Shown: piece after piece, positions 63,414 through 64,000 of the stretch
How positions within the stretch are numbered: the first letter of the stretch is position 1
Layout: every line of letters starts with the position of its first letter
NCBI GenBank assembly: GCA_019186965.1
Contig: JABARV010000010.1
Coordinates: 248,001 to 312,000 of the forward strand
Source: Turneriella sp.
GTDB lineage: Bacteria; Spirochaetota; Leptospiria; Turneriellales; Turneriellaceae
DNA length: 64,000 nucleotides
Direction: 5' to 3'
Notes under the pieces: generated by a model
What the model saw: only the letters and a program-made list of their open reading frames with translations
Told to the model about the DNA's origin: nothing
Database searches by the model: none
Made by a program: the position numbers and the translations under genes

Positions 63414-64000
63414 ATGAAAATCGACGCACGTACAGAAATCTACGGCATCATCGGCAATCCTTTGGGGCATACATTTTCACCTGCGCTACATAATGCGGCG
63501 TTTGATGCAAAAAAGATTAACGCTGTATATTTACCTTTTCCGCTCAAAAGTCTTATTGGATTAAAATCTTCAATGCGGCAGTTGAATATCCGAGGTCTAT
63601 CGGTTACTATACCGCATAAAATTACTGTACGTAGAATTTTGGAACAAATTGACTCTTTAGCGTTACAAATTGGCTCTGTAAATACAATCCTTTGGGGTAA
63701 AACAGGGCTTCTCGAGGGGTACAACACCGATGGACCGGGTGCAATAATGGCGCTTAAAAAATCGCACGTTGTTCTTTCGGGAAAAAAAATCCTTATTTTG
63801 GGTTCTGGTGGCTCTTCCCGTGCAATTGCATTTGCCCTTACGCGTGAAAAACCCGCGGAACTGGCAATTTTGTCGCGTAACGCTTCGATGGCGATGCAGC
63901 TTGCGCGTAATTTAACTTTGCAAAAAGAAAATCCGCAGGTGACGCTACTTATGCGCGACAAGCATGGAGGCGAACGTACAAAGCTTAGTGATTTTATGCC
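63414..64000 (+). CDS. aroE: Shikimate dehydrogenase (5' part only)
   Basis: About 195 codons, running off the window edge. YGIIGNPLGHTFSPALHNAAF has the shikimate-binding SxS-like Ser; SVTIPHKITV holds the catalytic Lys; GYNTDGPGAIMAL and the NADP motif LGSGGSSRAIAFAL follow. It reduces 3-dehydroshikimate in the aromatic pathway. The start ATG at 63414 lies 3 bp after the previous stop. The antisense open frame is a shadow. Confidence 0.93.
   Translation, partial: MKIDARTEIYGIIGNPLGHTFSPALHNAAFDAKKINAVYLPFPLKSLIGLKSSMRQLNIRGLSVTIPHKITVRRILEQIDSLALQIGSVNTILWGKTGLLEGYNTDGPGAIMALKKSHVVLSGKKILILGSGGSSRAIAFALTREKPAELAILSRNASMAMQLARNLTLQKENPQVTLLMRDKHGGERTKLSDFM

Overview
The window is a gene-dense stretch of a bacterial chromosome with moderate GC content. 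The gene families point to a double-membrane spirochaete, most likely of the order Leptospirales; this is inferred from gene content only. Pointers are a haem-copper oxidase cluster with two subunit III-like genes, the trio of ribosome hibernation factor, HPr kinase and HPr without PTS transporters, a bactofilin next to an M23 peptidase, a WhiG/FliA-type sigma factor, a SthK-like cyclic-nucleotide-gated channel, KDO-8-phosphate synthase and a TonB-dependent receptor. No rRNA, tRNA or CRISPR array was seen.

Layout. 1-2519: MacA/MacB-type efflux. 2524-8145 (minus): triosephosphate isomerase, SURF1 and an aa3-type cytochrome oxidase operon. 8309-11596: hexose-phosphate mutase, a class III adenylate cyclase and a tiny secreted repeat protein that looks like a 7(1) septoil-knot protein. 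11635-15233 (minus): a predicted beta-barrel protein and a large Ig-like/DUF2341/LamG lipoprotein. 15358-19863: a SpoIIE-type phosphatase split by a frameshift, a TPR protein and a predicted outer-membrane protein. 19909-26794: IlvD, a lipase-like hydrolase behind a perfect palindrome, a chemoreceptor, an amidohydrolase and a DUF445 protein. 27120-33188: ThrRS with an in-frame octapeptide repeat, a Cys-rich protein, UvrC, SufU, SCO and PCuAC copper chaperones. 33506-36837: Hpf-HprK-HPr and a short NeuB-like synthase. 36888-45033: cell-shape genes, DapA/DapB, KdsA and a lone ABC ATPase. 45127-51927: TPR protein, HisG, L32, thioesterase, PfkB kinase, a GAF-like/hydrolase fusion and a SUMF1 lipoprotein. 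51940-58590 (minus): TonB receptor, a large protein with a cNMP-binding-like N-terminus, RsmA and the sigma factor. 58591-59538: a small gene graveyard. 59539-64000: cyclic-nucleotide-gated channel, thioredoxin-like protein, VKOR-DsbA fusion, an unknown gene and the start of aroE.

The most unusual item is a family of long hairpin elements (26854-27064, 33210-33473, 48289-48499). They share a core of about 60 nt that folds into several small hairpins. Their long outer arms differ between copies, yet each arm stays complementary to its partner. Several inner stems show compensatory base changes, and two copies have 4-bp flanking direct repeats. This looks like a mobile element or structured nucleic acid under structural selection; I do not recognise it as a described family.

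Functional links: the oxidase operon, SURF1, SCO and PCuAC together form a CuA/CuB oxidase and its copper assembly. The predicted adenylate cyclase could supply the ligand of the cyclic-nucleotide-gated channel. SufU, the thioredoxin-like protein and VKOR-DsbA cover Fe-S and thiol chemistry.
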